From the NCBI GenBank assembly GCA_003427395.1, contig BFEA01000762.1, forward strand, positions 498,108 to 527,586: a DNA stretch of 29,479 nucleotides. Direction: 5' to 3'. The stretch comes from Chara braunii. Lineage: Eukaryota; Streptophyta; Charophyceae; Charales; Characeae. Position 1 is the first letter of the stretch. Every line of letters starts with the position of its first letter. Positions 10,873-20,171 of this stretch are shown piece by piece. Made by a program: the position numbers and the translations under genes. Below the pieces are notes generated by a model. The model had not been told where the DNA came from. It searched no databases and saw only the letters and a list, made by a program, of their open reading frames with translations.

Positions 10873-13340
10873 ACAAAACTCGTGCCGGTCACATCCGAGA
10901 ATTGGCATGGCGGAGCGGAGCACTGCGAGTAGGAGGCAGCATGGGCAAAGGGAGCAAAGCGACGCAGAGTCGGTAGTGAGGCGGCGAGTGATACGAGGTA
11001 GGGGCCGCTAGCAGTCGGAGAAGAGGTAGGCAATGAAACAGCGGGTCAAACTGTGACGAGTGGTACGGGACCAGCGGCAGAGCGAGCAGGTAGCGGGCAG
11101 GGNGCAATAGAGGAGTGGGGACAAACGTGGACGCATTCTTGAGCTGGGGGCGGTCAACAGCAGAGATGGTACACACAGTAGTTGGGCGCAGCTAAGGAGG
11201 TGTGGCTCTCTCGGGCCTGAGCGGAATCGAGAGAGCAAGGGAGCGATCCCGGGGCTTTGACCCCGGGCGAATCACATGGGGTGATTAGATCGGGAAAATA
11301 AGTTAGTACATTAGAGGTTAGTGAAGAAACGGTGCGNCGGGGCTATGGNGGAGGCCAACACGATAACATGAGGGGACAAGTATCTTACTCGCCCCTCTGC
11401 GAACCCGGGGAAGGAAGTGGAACTGGCGATCTGAGAGCGGGCGAATTCGTGAGTATAGTTAGATCGGCCAGAAGGCTAGCAGAGGACAGCGCAATAATGA
11501 CTAGACCTGCGGGGGAGTGACTACGAAAGTTCGAACGTACGTCTCTGCATTCTTGCAGAAGATTCATTTTTGTTTGAACCTCTTGTCTGGCCTGGGCTAG
11601 TNNGACAGATTGCGTGAGGGAGAAGACAAGTTGCAGTGCGCCGTCGACGGGAGTAGCGTGAGGCCAGCCGTGGAGTTGAAGACCTACCTCTCGGTTGGTA
11701 GGTTCAAATGGGAGCACAGGGTTGGAAAACCGTGTATATCTCCATATGGTGTCGGAAGGTTCATTCCGATTTTGTCCACCTCGCCGATGTGGGTAGTCCC
11801 CCTCTACCTGTTGGGCGGGCGACGCTTGCATTAGACATCTCCTTAGTCCATACTCACACCGAGGTCCCTTCCCAGTGTATCCGTCGGATCGCCTCGGTGT
11901 ATCTGCCTGTTGCGGTGGGCCCCCCTCCCCTGTGTGCTTACGGAGATTCCTTCTCGATCTTTGCCCAGTGACAAATTGCCACAGGGTGTTGCGCTGGGTG
12001 ATTGCAGACTGTTGCACTGGGATAAGTTGCGGTCGCTCTGGAGACTATAAGGCTGCTACATCATACAGAAGGGCGGTGTGCAAAGTTATAACACTCTTTG
12101 CCCTTCGCTCTTTTTCTTTTTGCCATATGCGCACAGTTTGCCTTAGGTGTCGTGCTACGGCAACATTTGCTGTGCTACTGTGGCGTGTCATACTTGCGGC
12201 ATAACTCGCTGTGTATTCCTACCTTTCAAAGACAGGAGGTAGGCGTGGGTTATGTGAGCGCAGCCCTCTAAGCTAAAAAGCAGTAATTGACCTTGAGAAG
12301 GAAATTGTTGTTGTCGAGGTTATCACGAATACGGCGGCTGTTTAGAGACGTAAAGTGGTAGCTTCACCATGGGGAAAAGAAGGTGTGGCATAAGGAGGGG
12401 TAACTTGATTACGGGGAGAGGCTGTTGTGCTTGTTTGACTGCGCACAGGCTGTGACTAGCTGCGGACAGTTGCGGCTTGCTGTTGACGGCCGCTGACTGT
12501 TGCTGAGCCAACGCAAACTGCTGCGGTGCTTGTTGACTGTACACTGCTGCCGACTGCTGCTACGTGTGTGGCTACGCGTGTGGACTGGGCTCGAACTGCG
12601 TGTGACTGCGTACTGCGACGGGCTATTATGGACTACTGCAACGCCTCGGGTATAGTTGCTAGTGGCGGGTGGCGGCAGTGAGATTGAAAGAGAGGCTGCT
12701 GCCGAGGGGCCTGGAGAGTGGGGCCACGCGGGGAGGAGGGGTTACCGCTGCGAATCGGGGGTCAGTTAGAGAGTCTGATTCTATCGGCTGACTTCAAAAC
12801 AGATCAAGCTGTCCTTTTGGCCATCATTGCGGGGCCCTAAGGCGCATAAGACATCAAGGCCCTCTCGTGGGAGTTTGAGTGCACCCCTCTCGTATCTGAG
12901 AGACTTATTGCTTCTTCTTCTGCCCTTCTCACTCTCAGTCTAGTCTATTGGTTTGGAGAGGAAGGCGGCAGGCGGGATTGCAACCCGTAATCCGCGCCAA
13001 GGCCTTTGTGGGAGGTTGCCCCACCGACTGCGTGAGCCCTGCCGGAACTCAGGAGGAGTTCTGGAGGCAGGGANCTCAAAGGTCACCTCTGCTTTCCCTC
13101 ATAGACCTAGTATAACCCCTACCTACATTCCTCTATTAATATTGTTTGGCTATGCTGAGTGCAACCTCTACTTTGACTTTTGGATTGACTTTCAGGACAC
13201 AAATCGGACTAACTAAAGGAATGTTTGTATAATGGCAGTTTTCGTTTCTTGATTGTGTGAAGGCAGGTTGTCACAAGGGGTTGCATCAGGGGGAAGGTTG
13301 GGAGGAAGGCAGTTTTGCTTGCGATTGAATGGGGCTTGTA
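10873..13340. other. Non-coding part of the long block, no supported gene
   Basis: Ns occur at 11103, 11338, 11349, 11602-11603 and 13074. Between about 12430 and 12660 the sequence is rich in degenerate CTGC/GACTGC words, giving a Gln/Ala-rich minus-strand frame that is low complexity. A GGAACTC-GAGTTC hairpin lies near 13040. A minus-strand frame at 11385-12017 has no recognisable motif. Confidence 0.4.
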
Positions 13341-13348
13341 GGGTCAGG

Positions 13349-14105
13349 CATTGTTTCTAAGATGAATGGCTTGGTTGCTATGTTTCTTTACTTGTGCCTG
13401 ACATTGTTTCTAAGATGAATGGCTTGGCTACTTATATCTGAGGGGTATTGCCTGCTTGACTTTTGAGGGTCAGACATTGTTTCTAAGATGAATGGTCTGG
13501 TCGCTGTTTACTTGGGTGGTTTCTGAACAATCTCTTGGTCAGACCCATGGTACTCTGCTTTTTTTGTATGCTGAAAAAAAGAGAGCTAACCATTGTTTCT
13601 AAGATGAATGGCTCATCTCTCCTTGATTGTTTTATTCTGAGGGAGGATTTAGGACCAGAGGACTAGACATTGTTTCTAAGATGAATGGTCTAAGTCTGAT
13701 GCCTCAGGACCGTAATGAGAACAAAGAAATATGATTCTCTATAATGTTGTATATATATATATGTACTTATATGTGAACAAGGCTAGCCAGACATTGTTTC
13801 TAAGATGAATGACATGACTATAGCCCTATCACAAGCGAAAAGAGTATAATTGAGAGCTATAACTAAAAGTAACATGGGCAGGCTGAGCATTGTTTCTAAG
13901 ATGAATGACTCAGCCCTACGCCCTCTTTCTGAAGACTAAGGTGCAGAAAGGTATATATAACTTGGCTATTTAAACGATTCAGGGCGACTAAGCATGGTTT
14001 CTAAGATGAATGGCTTAGTCACATGCCCAACGAAGAGAAAAGTAGTTGCGCAAACTGTTCGTGTATAACTAAGGCAGAGGGATGACATTGTTTTTAAGAT
14101 GAATG
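13349..14105 (+). repeat. Array of nine hairpins with conserved 20-nt core
   Basis: The core CATTGTTTCTAAGATGAATG starts at 13349, 13402, 13475, 13591, 13668, 13792, 13888, 13993 (CATG variant) and 14086 (one T change). Spacing is 53-124 bases. Within the core CATT pairs with AATG around a 12-nt loop. Outside it the flanks differ between copies yet pair with each other after one unpaired base: CAGG/CTTG (copy 1), CAGA/TCTG (3), TAGA/TCTA plus GAC/GTC (5), GGCTGAG/CTCAGCC (7), GACTAAG/CTTAGTC (8). Copies 4 and 6 have more distant complementary flanks (GAGAG/CTCTC, GGCTA/TAGCC); 2 and 9 are weak. In the last four units a GCCC word and a TATA-like word follow at similar distances, so the unit is about 100 bases. 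The function is unknown. Confidence 0.85.
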
Positions 14106-14406
14106 ACCAGTTTCAATGCCCTATGTAAGCAGGGTATAAAGGGTTAAAACACTGAAAGACTATGAACTAATGTTTGCTAAGTCAACCTGGGGTTGGTGAG
14201 AGTACTTACCTTTGTGGTTTGGTCTGCATGTGATTGAGTGGCATCGCTACGTGGTCTGAGTTTGAGTTGATAGGTAGTTGTTGTAGTGGCTTGCNACGTG
14301 CTAGAGCTATAGGAGTTAGATTCAATTTNTACATTTTTTGAGATAGTTTTTTTTACTTAGTTCGATTTCTGCATTTNTCTGAGGTCTTTTCTCATACTTG
14401 GGCTTG

Positions 14407-14725
14407 TATAAATCTTGGTAAGCTACTTTTCCNACGGGAAGCGCTGCCNAAATTTCTGCAAATCCAAGGAGTTAGACAAATCTCTTACTTCTCAAAAGTT
14501 CAACTGTCTGAGTCATATATGGATTAGTAGGAATCTGGAAAGTCTCCCTTTCTAAAGGGAGTGCTGTTCAAATTTTTACTAATTCANGGAGTTAGACAAA
14601 ATTGAGCTTTAGAAAGTNAAAGACTATTCTTGCTTTTATATTCAGGCNTATATAAATTCTGGAAAGGCAGTTTTNCTACGNGAAGCGCTGCCNAAATTTT
14701 CTTAGTTTAGAGGAGTTAGATTATA
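14407..14725 (+). repeat. Second hairpin-containing repeat array, three clear units
   Basis: Units begin near 14407, 14519 and 14649. Each has a TATAAAT or TATGGAT start, a CTGG or TTGG word, a hairpin, then AAATTT and GGAGTTAGA (14468, 14588, 14713; a further GGAGTTAGA at 14312 suggests a partial first unit). The hairpin arms differ but stay paired: CTTTTCC with GGGAAG in unit 2, CTCCCTT with AAGGGAG in unit 3, GGCAG with CTGCC enclosing TTTT and GAA in unit 4. Ns fall at equivalent places in different units (14449 and 14693; 14433 near 14675). The function is unknown. Confidence 0.7.
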
Positions 14726-15487
14726 TTATGACAGGTGGCAGAGTTGGCAGTCCACTTTGTATAGGGNAAACCCAACCAAAGGTCTACCTTTTCTTTGAGC
14801 CCTGACTTAGGACTAGGCTCAGNCCTAGTTTGGCTNCCAGGAGATTAGATAGGATCACCATATAGAAGGTAGTTTGCATAAGGCTTACAGGTTTAGCCTT
14901 GGGCGTTGACCTGTCTTGTGTTACAGGCCAACTTGATNGATCTNATTCAGGACCTGGANNAGGTTCANCTGATCCCTTGAGGGTCACCTGCTGTTATNAT
15001 TNATAACTNNTCGGTTGNCGATTCGTCNGTTCGCGACTCAATTCCTACTCACTCCCCATACTCAACCTAAAAGGCTTTAGCCCTGATGATCTTCCTGTTT
15101 GTTAAGGGTTCCACCCNGACTTTTATTGAATGGCCATTTAACAAAGGTACTNAGTATTTATTTNAGGTTGGTTNGCGGGAGGTTGGGGCTTGCATGNCTA
15201 AAGCGAGGGGTATGAGTATAGNAACTGGTTGGAGTTGACTCCGTGTAGTNNGTGGACTCTTGTCTGACTTTTGATGTGATTGCAGGTATGTTCAGNGACT
15301 TGGGGNTTTTGGTTGGGNTGCCTTGCGGTCGCNCATATAAGTATGACTAGAAGGAGACCCACAATGATTGTGAGAAGTGATTGCCACATAATTATTCCTC
15401 TTGTGTGTATGTATGTGCAAGTGTATGTGTACCTGCATGAGGAATTAGCGAGGCCAGAAGTACCCGCGCAGTAAAGGCCCTGAGCCT
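14726..15487. other. N-rich non-coding stretch, no gene seen
   Basis: Numerous single Ns (for example near 14766, 14823, 14938, 14998-15010 and 15249) reduce reliability. A TTGCAG/GTATGT pattern near 15282 resembles splice-site text, but no exon is evident. Confidence 0.4.
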
Positions 15488-15540
15488 AACACGAGAGGGT
15501 TTTTTTTTTGTAGATGTGTATAAGAGACAACACGAGAGGG
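15488..15540 (+). other. Leftover Nextera transposase adapter (assembly artefact)
   Basis: AGATGTGTATAAGAGACA at 15512-15529 equals the first 18 of 19 bases of the Nextera Tn5 mosaic end. It is flanked by a direct copy of AACACGAGAGGG and a T run on each side (15488-15499 and 15529-15540). This is what an untrimmed tagmentation or mate-pair read would leave when joined into a scaffold. The junction should not be treated as genomic. Confidence 0.93.
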
Positions 15541-15719
15541 NTTTTTNTTTGATAAACGGTAAAAGTACTTNTTTCCCTTCCTTGTTGCGACTTATCTTGG
15601 TGGAAAGATAAAGTTCCAGGCGGAAGGATTAGNGTGNCGCTGGTGATGCGCCAGACAACTCACCACGGCTCCAAATTCCTTCCTGCCCTAGGGACCGTCT
15701 TACCCCGCACCCTTTGGGA

Positions 15720-16660
15720 CACCTCAGGGTGCAGAAGACGGAAAGGCCCTAAGGCCGGTTTTGCGTCCGCTAAAGGGTTACCCCCTTCAGCGCGCGCTTC
15801 AGCCAACGCCTGAGCATCGGAGGTGACCCCTTGGCTCAGAATAGGCCATTTGGGTACGGGCACTACATAATGCGTCGTCATTGCAGTTACTCGCATAGAG
15901 CTGCATAGCGAGATAGTATGTGTAAGTCCAGCGCCCTCGCGATCTCATACTAAGTTTGCGCGCATGGCACTCGTCGCACCCCGCACTTAAAGAGTTATGG
16001 GTCAAGCGGCGAGACCACGAGCGAGACACGACCAATAAACTTGGGATCTTGGTAACGTGAAGCGGCACGTGGGCGGAGGACTAGTCCCGGTCGGCCTATG
16101 GTAGTCCGTGTACGAGCCTCATTGTCCCGGACACCGGGTAGCCTATGGGCAGGATACCGAGCCTCCTCCGCGCGCGCGTCGTTTGGGTTTGTCCACCCCC
16201 TTCCATTCTAGGGGGCCATCAGCTAACGAGAATTGGAGTGAGTTTCCTTTTTGCGTTTTCATGGTTGGACGTTATAGTCCGTGGCGGCTGTCAAAGTCAA
16301 ACCCCTTGATGTTTGACCGCCACGACAACTTAAAGTTGTCTACTCAACCCCTCTGCACAGGGTGCAGAAGAGGGTGTGGTCTTCAACCGCGCATGGCGGT
16401 TGTTCAACGTCAAGAGATTAACCCTCAAGGCGCGTGTCAACCGACACTTGAGTGTCGAGTACGACCCTCGAGATTAACGAGGACCGCATAGATGTGGCTA
16501 CTACATAGTACGCCATCACTGCGACTGTTTGCGTACGTTCGCATTGCGAGTTAATATGAGTAGCTCTGCATCTGCGCGATTCTAATACTAAGCTTCACGT
16601 GCGACGCCCACCCGATTTCCGCGTCGAAAGGTTATGGGACGACTACTAAGGGGCTAGGAG
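15720..16660. repeat. Imperfect tandem duplication, period about 635 bp
   Basis: Matching landmarks recur 633-638 bases apart: GGGTGCAGAAG at 15727 and 16360, ACTACATA at 15862 and 16500, TAATACTAAG-like text near 15945 and 16582, and GTTATGGG at 15994 and 16631. The copies have diverged a lot. If this block is the LTR 3-prime part, it may be a duplicated promoter/leader region, as LTRs often carry tandem U3 repeats. Confidence 0.7.
16281..16482. repeat. Cluster of six perfect or near-perfect hairpins
   Basis: Within 200 bases: GTGGCGG plus GTCAAA pairing with TTTGACCGCCAC (16281-16323); GACAACTT-A-AAGTTGTC (16324-16340); CTGCAC-AGG-GTGCAG with an outer CCTCT/AGAGG (16349-16374); CAACCGC/GCGGTTG (16384-16402); CGACACT-TG-AGTGTCG (16442-16457); CCTCG/CGAGG (16466-16482). 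The first repeat unit also has hairpins, at 15707-15732, 15745-15756 and 15773-15787, and one between the units lies at 16126-16138. The role is unknown. Confidence 0.8.
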
Positions 16661-17179
16661 GGTTGTCGCATTGTTTGTGCCATATCGTTTGTGTGTGTGT
16701 GTGTGTGTTTCCTCGTTGTGTTCGTAGAGTAGTGTATGCGTGGTTAGTGGGATGTGTCCTAGCCGACAGACGACGAACCGCCTTTGGGACTTCAGCCCCC
16801 CAAGATGTCGGTCCGCGTGCGGGTCCGATGGGCGTGCTACCGCGCGTACCCCCTATGCTACAGCGAACAAGAAACGCCCTCGGCTGGTCCACCTCTGTGA
16901 TTGCAACCGAGTAGCTTTCGTACTGTGGACTGGTAGCTCGGTGGGGATACGCCCACCGAAGGGAGGTGACAGCTCCCGTAAGGTGGAGGTAAGTTGTGCC
17001 TCGCGTAGGCCCTATCCTGTCGTAGGGGCTCGCGAGAGGTATGGCTGGCGCACTCGGCCGGAGTGGCCTAAGGAAGCTCCATTTGTGCGTTCGCGGCAAG
17101 GTTAATCCAACTCCTGCGTGACGCGGCCGAGAGGGTCCCGCGCTGCCACGAGCAGTACCGGACCGATGCGCTCGACAGG

Positions 17180-17197
17180 TGGCGCCGTTGCCGGGGA
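17180..17197 (+). promoter_or_regulatory. Primer-binding site for tRNA-Asp
   Basis: TGGCGCCGTTGCCGGGGA is the complement of the 3-prime 18 nucleotides, CCA included, of plant tRNA-Asp(GUC) as I know it. It is the PBS type known from several plant Ty3/gypsy groups (for example Athila-like). It starts two bases after a CA dinucleotide and lies about 315 bases ahead of gag, the expected position for starting minus-strand DNA synthesis. Confidence 0.9.
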
Positions 17198-17513
17198 ATA
17201 CGGAAGCCTACCGTTGTCCCTGGTGGAACGACATCCGGATACATGTGAGTAAATAGGCATAAGAGAGTGATAAGTGTGATTGAAGTGAAAGGTAAGTGAT
17301 GATGGACTAAGAATAAAAAGGCGAAGTTAGCACTTGTATATGTGTATTTGGTTGTCTGCCCGGTCCTAGCAAGAGCGTAAAGGGGAGCAATACTCACGTC
17401 GAGGGTGAGGCTAGGTAGGAAATGCGGGCTAGACCAGGTTGGAGTAGGATGCTAAGTAGGTGAGTGCCTTTGGTTTGCTCTTAACGGGAAATTGGAAAAG
17501 GAGGCCTACCAAG

Positions 17514-19295
17514 ATGCCGGAGGATGGTGGCGCTGGAAGGTTCCTGACCCTTGAGGACCTCATCGCAGCCCTAGATCGACATGAGAGGACCCCGAGTAAT
17601 GTTCTGAAGGTTGAGACCTTCGACTTCGATGGGGAAAGGGTCTCAGAGTGGCTGGACCTGGTGGAACAGGCGATGGTGGGATTGTCAGATGAGGTGAAAT
17701 TCCAGCGTATCATGAGGTACGTGCTCCATAGGCACCATCAGGAGGTGCAGAAGGTTGTGGATGCCGCCCATGGCATTTGGGCGAGATTCAGGGAGAACAT
17801 GCTGCGCAAGTATCGACTGGGTGATGGGTTGCTTACAATCTCAGATCTTGAGGGAATGAACAAGGATGACTTTACCACGATAGGGGTCTTCGTACAAGAG
17901 TTTAAGAAGAAGGCAAGGAAAGTTCACGGGATCTCTGAGGAGAGGCAGTGCGCCATATTTCTGGAGCTGCTCACTGGGTCAGAGGCACCCGAACTGACGA
18001 ATCGTGGAGGAGGCAGCGCAAAGCTTACCTGGGCCACCATCAACAGAGGAGTGGAGGACGGGAGCTTAGACCAGGTAGAGCAGGATCAGATGCGCCTGCA
18101 AAGGAGGAAGAGGAAGGAAAGGGACGCTGCTGCATTAGGGACCCCGGGGGTAAAGAGAATCGTCACTTATGTACTTGCGGCATTAGGCTATGGCCAGGAT
18201 GCCGAGGCACAGAGAAAGGCGGTAGCCGTGGTCCAAGGCCGAGGGAAAGAGGTGGGGGATGAAGGCGCCGGGCAAGAGGATTACGGTGGGGAGGAGACGG
18301 GGTCACAAATCCTTACCAAGGCCCAACGGAAGCAACACAGTCTGTTGCTGGGTGGCCAAGGGTCTGGCAAAGGACAAGCCCCCCAGGCAATTGCTGCACC
18401 ACCAGTAGCCGCCGTAACCGCGCCCATATTGACAGGGCCGGCGCCAATGGGGCCGCCCCTGGCCTGCGGACATTGGGTACCACATTGTCAAGCGACACCC
18501 TGGCCCAGCTATAGTCATTGTACCTCGTGTGGAGGGGGCCAAACCCATACTGGACAGATGGTTCCATTCCCGGGTCCGTCAACGAGTGCAGGGCCGCCAA
18601 GTTTCCCGGCGACACAAGGCCAATTCACGGCCCAGCCTCCCCCCTCACAGCAAGTATCGCAGGCTAGTGTGGCGGGAGGAGGAGGCTAAGGGCAAGGAGG
18701 ACAGGGCAATGGTGGTCGGGGACAAGGAGGCCGAGGGGGTGGCGGACGAGGCCGAAATGGAGGGGGACGTGGCGGTAGATGGAACAGCCAAGGGGGCCAA
18801 GGCCAAGGTGACCAGGGTAGTCAGGAAGGAGGCCAAGGGTATGGGAGACCCCGCTTCGACTGGCGGAACGCGACCTACTGGCATTGTGGCGTTGTAGGCC
18901 ACACAATTCGGTTCTGCCAGCAACGGCGAGATGACGAGCTTGCGGGCCTGATTTCCTCTTGTCTGGATGGGGACATATACGACAAGTGGGGGGAACAAAT
19001 TGACCCAAGGACCCCGGGAGGAATCAGGCAGGAGGCCCTCAGGCGGGCGGCGGCAGGGCCGTCGGCTGCCCCGACCATGTTTAGGATGTGGCTGGAGAGA
19101 GAAGACCCGGCCATAAGAATCGAAGAGATCACGGGGGATAGTGAGGAGGTTACGCAACGATTGAAGGTTGGGGCCATAAAGGAAGAGCCAATAATTGTTG
19201 AGTCAGACGAAGAGGAGAGAGAGAATGAAAGGGGGCCGGCCGTAACCACTCTGGAAAAGATGGAGGATTTGATGGAAAAAATAGGGAGGTACTAG
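17514..19295 (+). pseudogene. Gag polyprotein of element B, two stops, damaged zinc knuckle
   Basis: The first ATG in frame is at 17514; the frame opens further upstream without another ATG. Residues about 30-190 form a helical, Trp/Arg-rich capsid-like domain (VSEWLDLVEQ, WARFRENML, FVQEFKKKARKV) typical of retrotransposon Gag. A basic RLQRRKRKER patch and a Pro/Ala/Gln-rich linker follow. A TAA at 18687-18689 interrupts a Gly/Arg/Gln-rich nucleocapsid-like stretch that reads on in the same frame. The zinc knuckle is in register, but its first Cys is Tyr (TAC 18876-18878); the remaining C-x4-H-x4-C is present (18885, 18900, 18915). An acidic segment follows up to TAG at 19293-19295. Gag would assemble the particle and bind the RNA; this copy would give a protein lacking the knuckle. 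Confidence 0.88.
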
Positions 19296-20171
19296 CGGAA
19301 GCTGAAAAAGTTATGTGATGAAGTCCAAGGGTGGAGAGCCGACCTTCCAAAGGTCTTCCTCTATGAGACCGGGCCGGGGCCGGCAGCTGGACAGCAGAGT
19401 AGCCCCGGGGTTGCCGTGGCGGGGTCTGGCCCCAGGTCAGGAATGATGTTCAGGCCGCCCACCCAGCATGGGCGGGCGCCGCAAGCAACTCAAAGAAGGA
19501 GCCAAAGTAAGGCGGGCCCTAGTCAGCCACCAAGTCAAGCGCCGAGTCAGGCACCTCCACGGAAGAGACCTGAGCCCGAGCGTAGAAAGGAAGTGGTCGA
19601 GGTCCAGGAAGAAGAGGAAGAGGATGATGACACGGAGGATGAGAGACTCCGCCAGGAGGAGGATCGGCGGACGGAGCAGAGAGCTCAGAGAAAAGAGGCG
19701 CAGGAGAGAGTCGAGCCAGGTCTACAGGATGGTGTGCCCAGGAAAAGAAAGTACACAGTCAGGTTGGAGGAGGACTTTGACGTAGGAAGGATGGTGGACC
19801 GGCTCCTAGAAGGTCATAACGACCTTATGAACTTAAAAGATATTATGGGGTCCGCACCAAGACTCCGGGAGGAATTGAAAGGGCGATTGTCCCGAAGGCT
19901 AGTGCCCAACGTGCACTTGAGCGTCGTCCTTCCCCGGGAAGCGGGATGGACACAAGCTGGGACAAGAAAGGACTGGAAGTGTGCGGCATGCGGATTGGTG
20001 GACTTGGTAGTAAAAGAGAAGAAGTGCATGGCAATGATGGATACGGGCGCTGAAATGAATATCATTAGAGAAAGAGATGCGCTCATGCTTGGGATGGAGA
20101 TCGACCGTGCAGATCATGGTGGTGGATTATTTGGATGGCAAGATGCGCACGCATGTTGCCGGCCATTCTAG
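19296..20171 (+). pseudogene. Gag-Pol linker and N-terminal half of aspartic protease, element B
   Basis: After the TAG at 19293 the same frame continues through a Pro/Gln-rich and strongly acidic Glu-rich linker (about 19420-19730). It then reads KYTVRLEEDFDVGRMVDRLLEG, a segment often found just ahead of the protease. The protease active site reads D-T-G (20040-20048) followed by AEMNIIRE, as in retropepsins with D-T-G-A. The frame is lost about 35 codons later (TAG 20169-20171). The C-terminal protease strand and flap are missing, apparently through deletion, so the enzyme cannot be functional. Confidence 0.8.

Larger units (their letters stand above)
9521..17177 (+). repeat. Candidate very long 5-prime LTR of element B
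   Basis: The left end is TG at 9521. The right end is CA at 17176-17177, two bases before a tRNA-Asp primer-binding site. The first 1352 bases recur in the same orientation at 28128-29479, where the window stops, so the 3-prime copy is only partly visible. No other stretch between 17178 and 28127 resembles this block, so the only 3-prime LTR candidate in view is the repeat at 28128. At about 7.66 kb the LTR would be unusually long. It may contain nested insertions, or 9521-11300 and 15600-17177 could belong to two different elements. No convincing polypurine tract precedes 28128, which counts against the model. Confidence 0.45.

Noticed and set aside
10269-11033. Minus-strand frame of 254 codons, partly repeated at 28855-29421
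   Set aside because: It is open in both repeat copies, but most base differences between the copies change the amino acid and it has no motif, so it looks like an open frame in non-coding DNA rather than a selected protein.
11385-12017. Minus-strand frame of 210 codons
   Set aside because: Contains Ns and no recognisable domain or supporting context. It could be real but there is not enough to support it.
12323-12544. Gln/Ala-rich minus-strand protein
   Set aside because: Low-complexity by-product of CTGC-rich repeats.
13349-14105. CRISPR array
   Set aside because: The 20-nt core is repeated, but spacing is irregular (53-124), the flanks are self-complementary and the sequence is eukaryotic; no cas genes are present.
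13349-14105. Cluster of C/D snoRNAs or hammerhead ribozymes
   Set aside because: GATGAA resembles box C, but no proper RTGATGA plus CTGA pair is spaced as in a snoRNA, and the conserved hammerhead core words are absent.
16688-16708. Short GT repeat
   Set aside because: Ordinary short microsatellite, not informative.
18303-18897. Overlapping frames opposite and beside gag
   Set aside because: Shadows of the gag frame; the gag frame has the capsid, Gly-rich and knuckle motifs in order.
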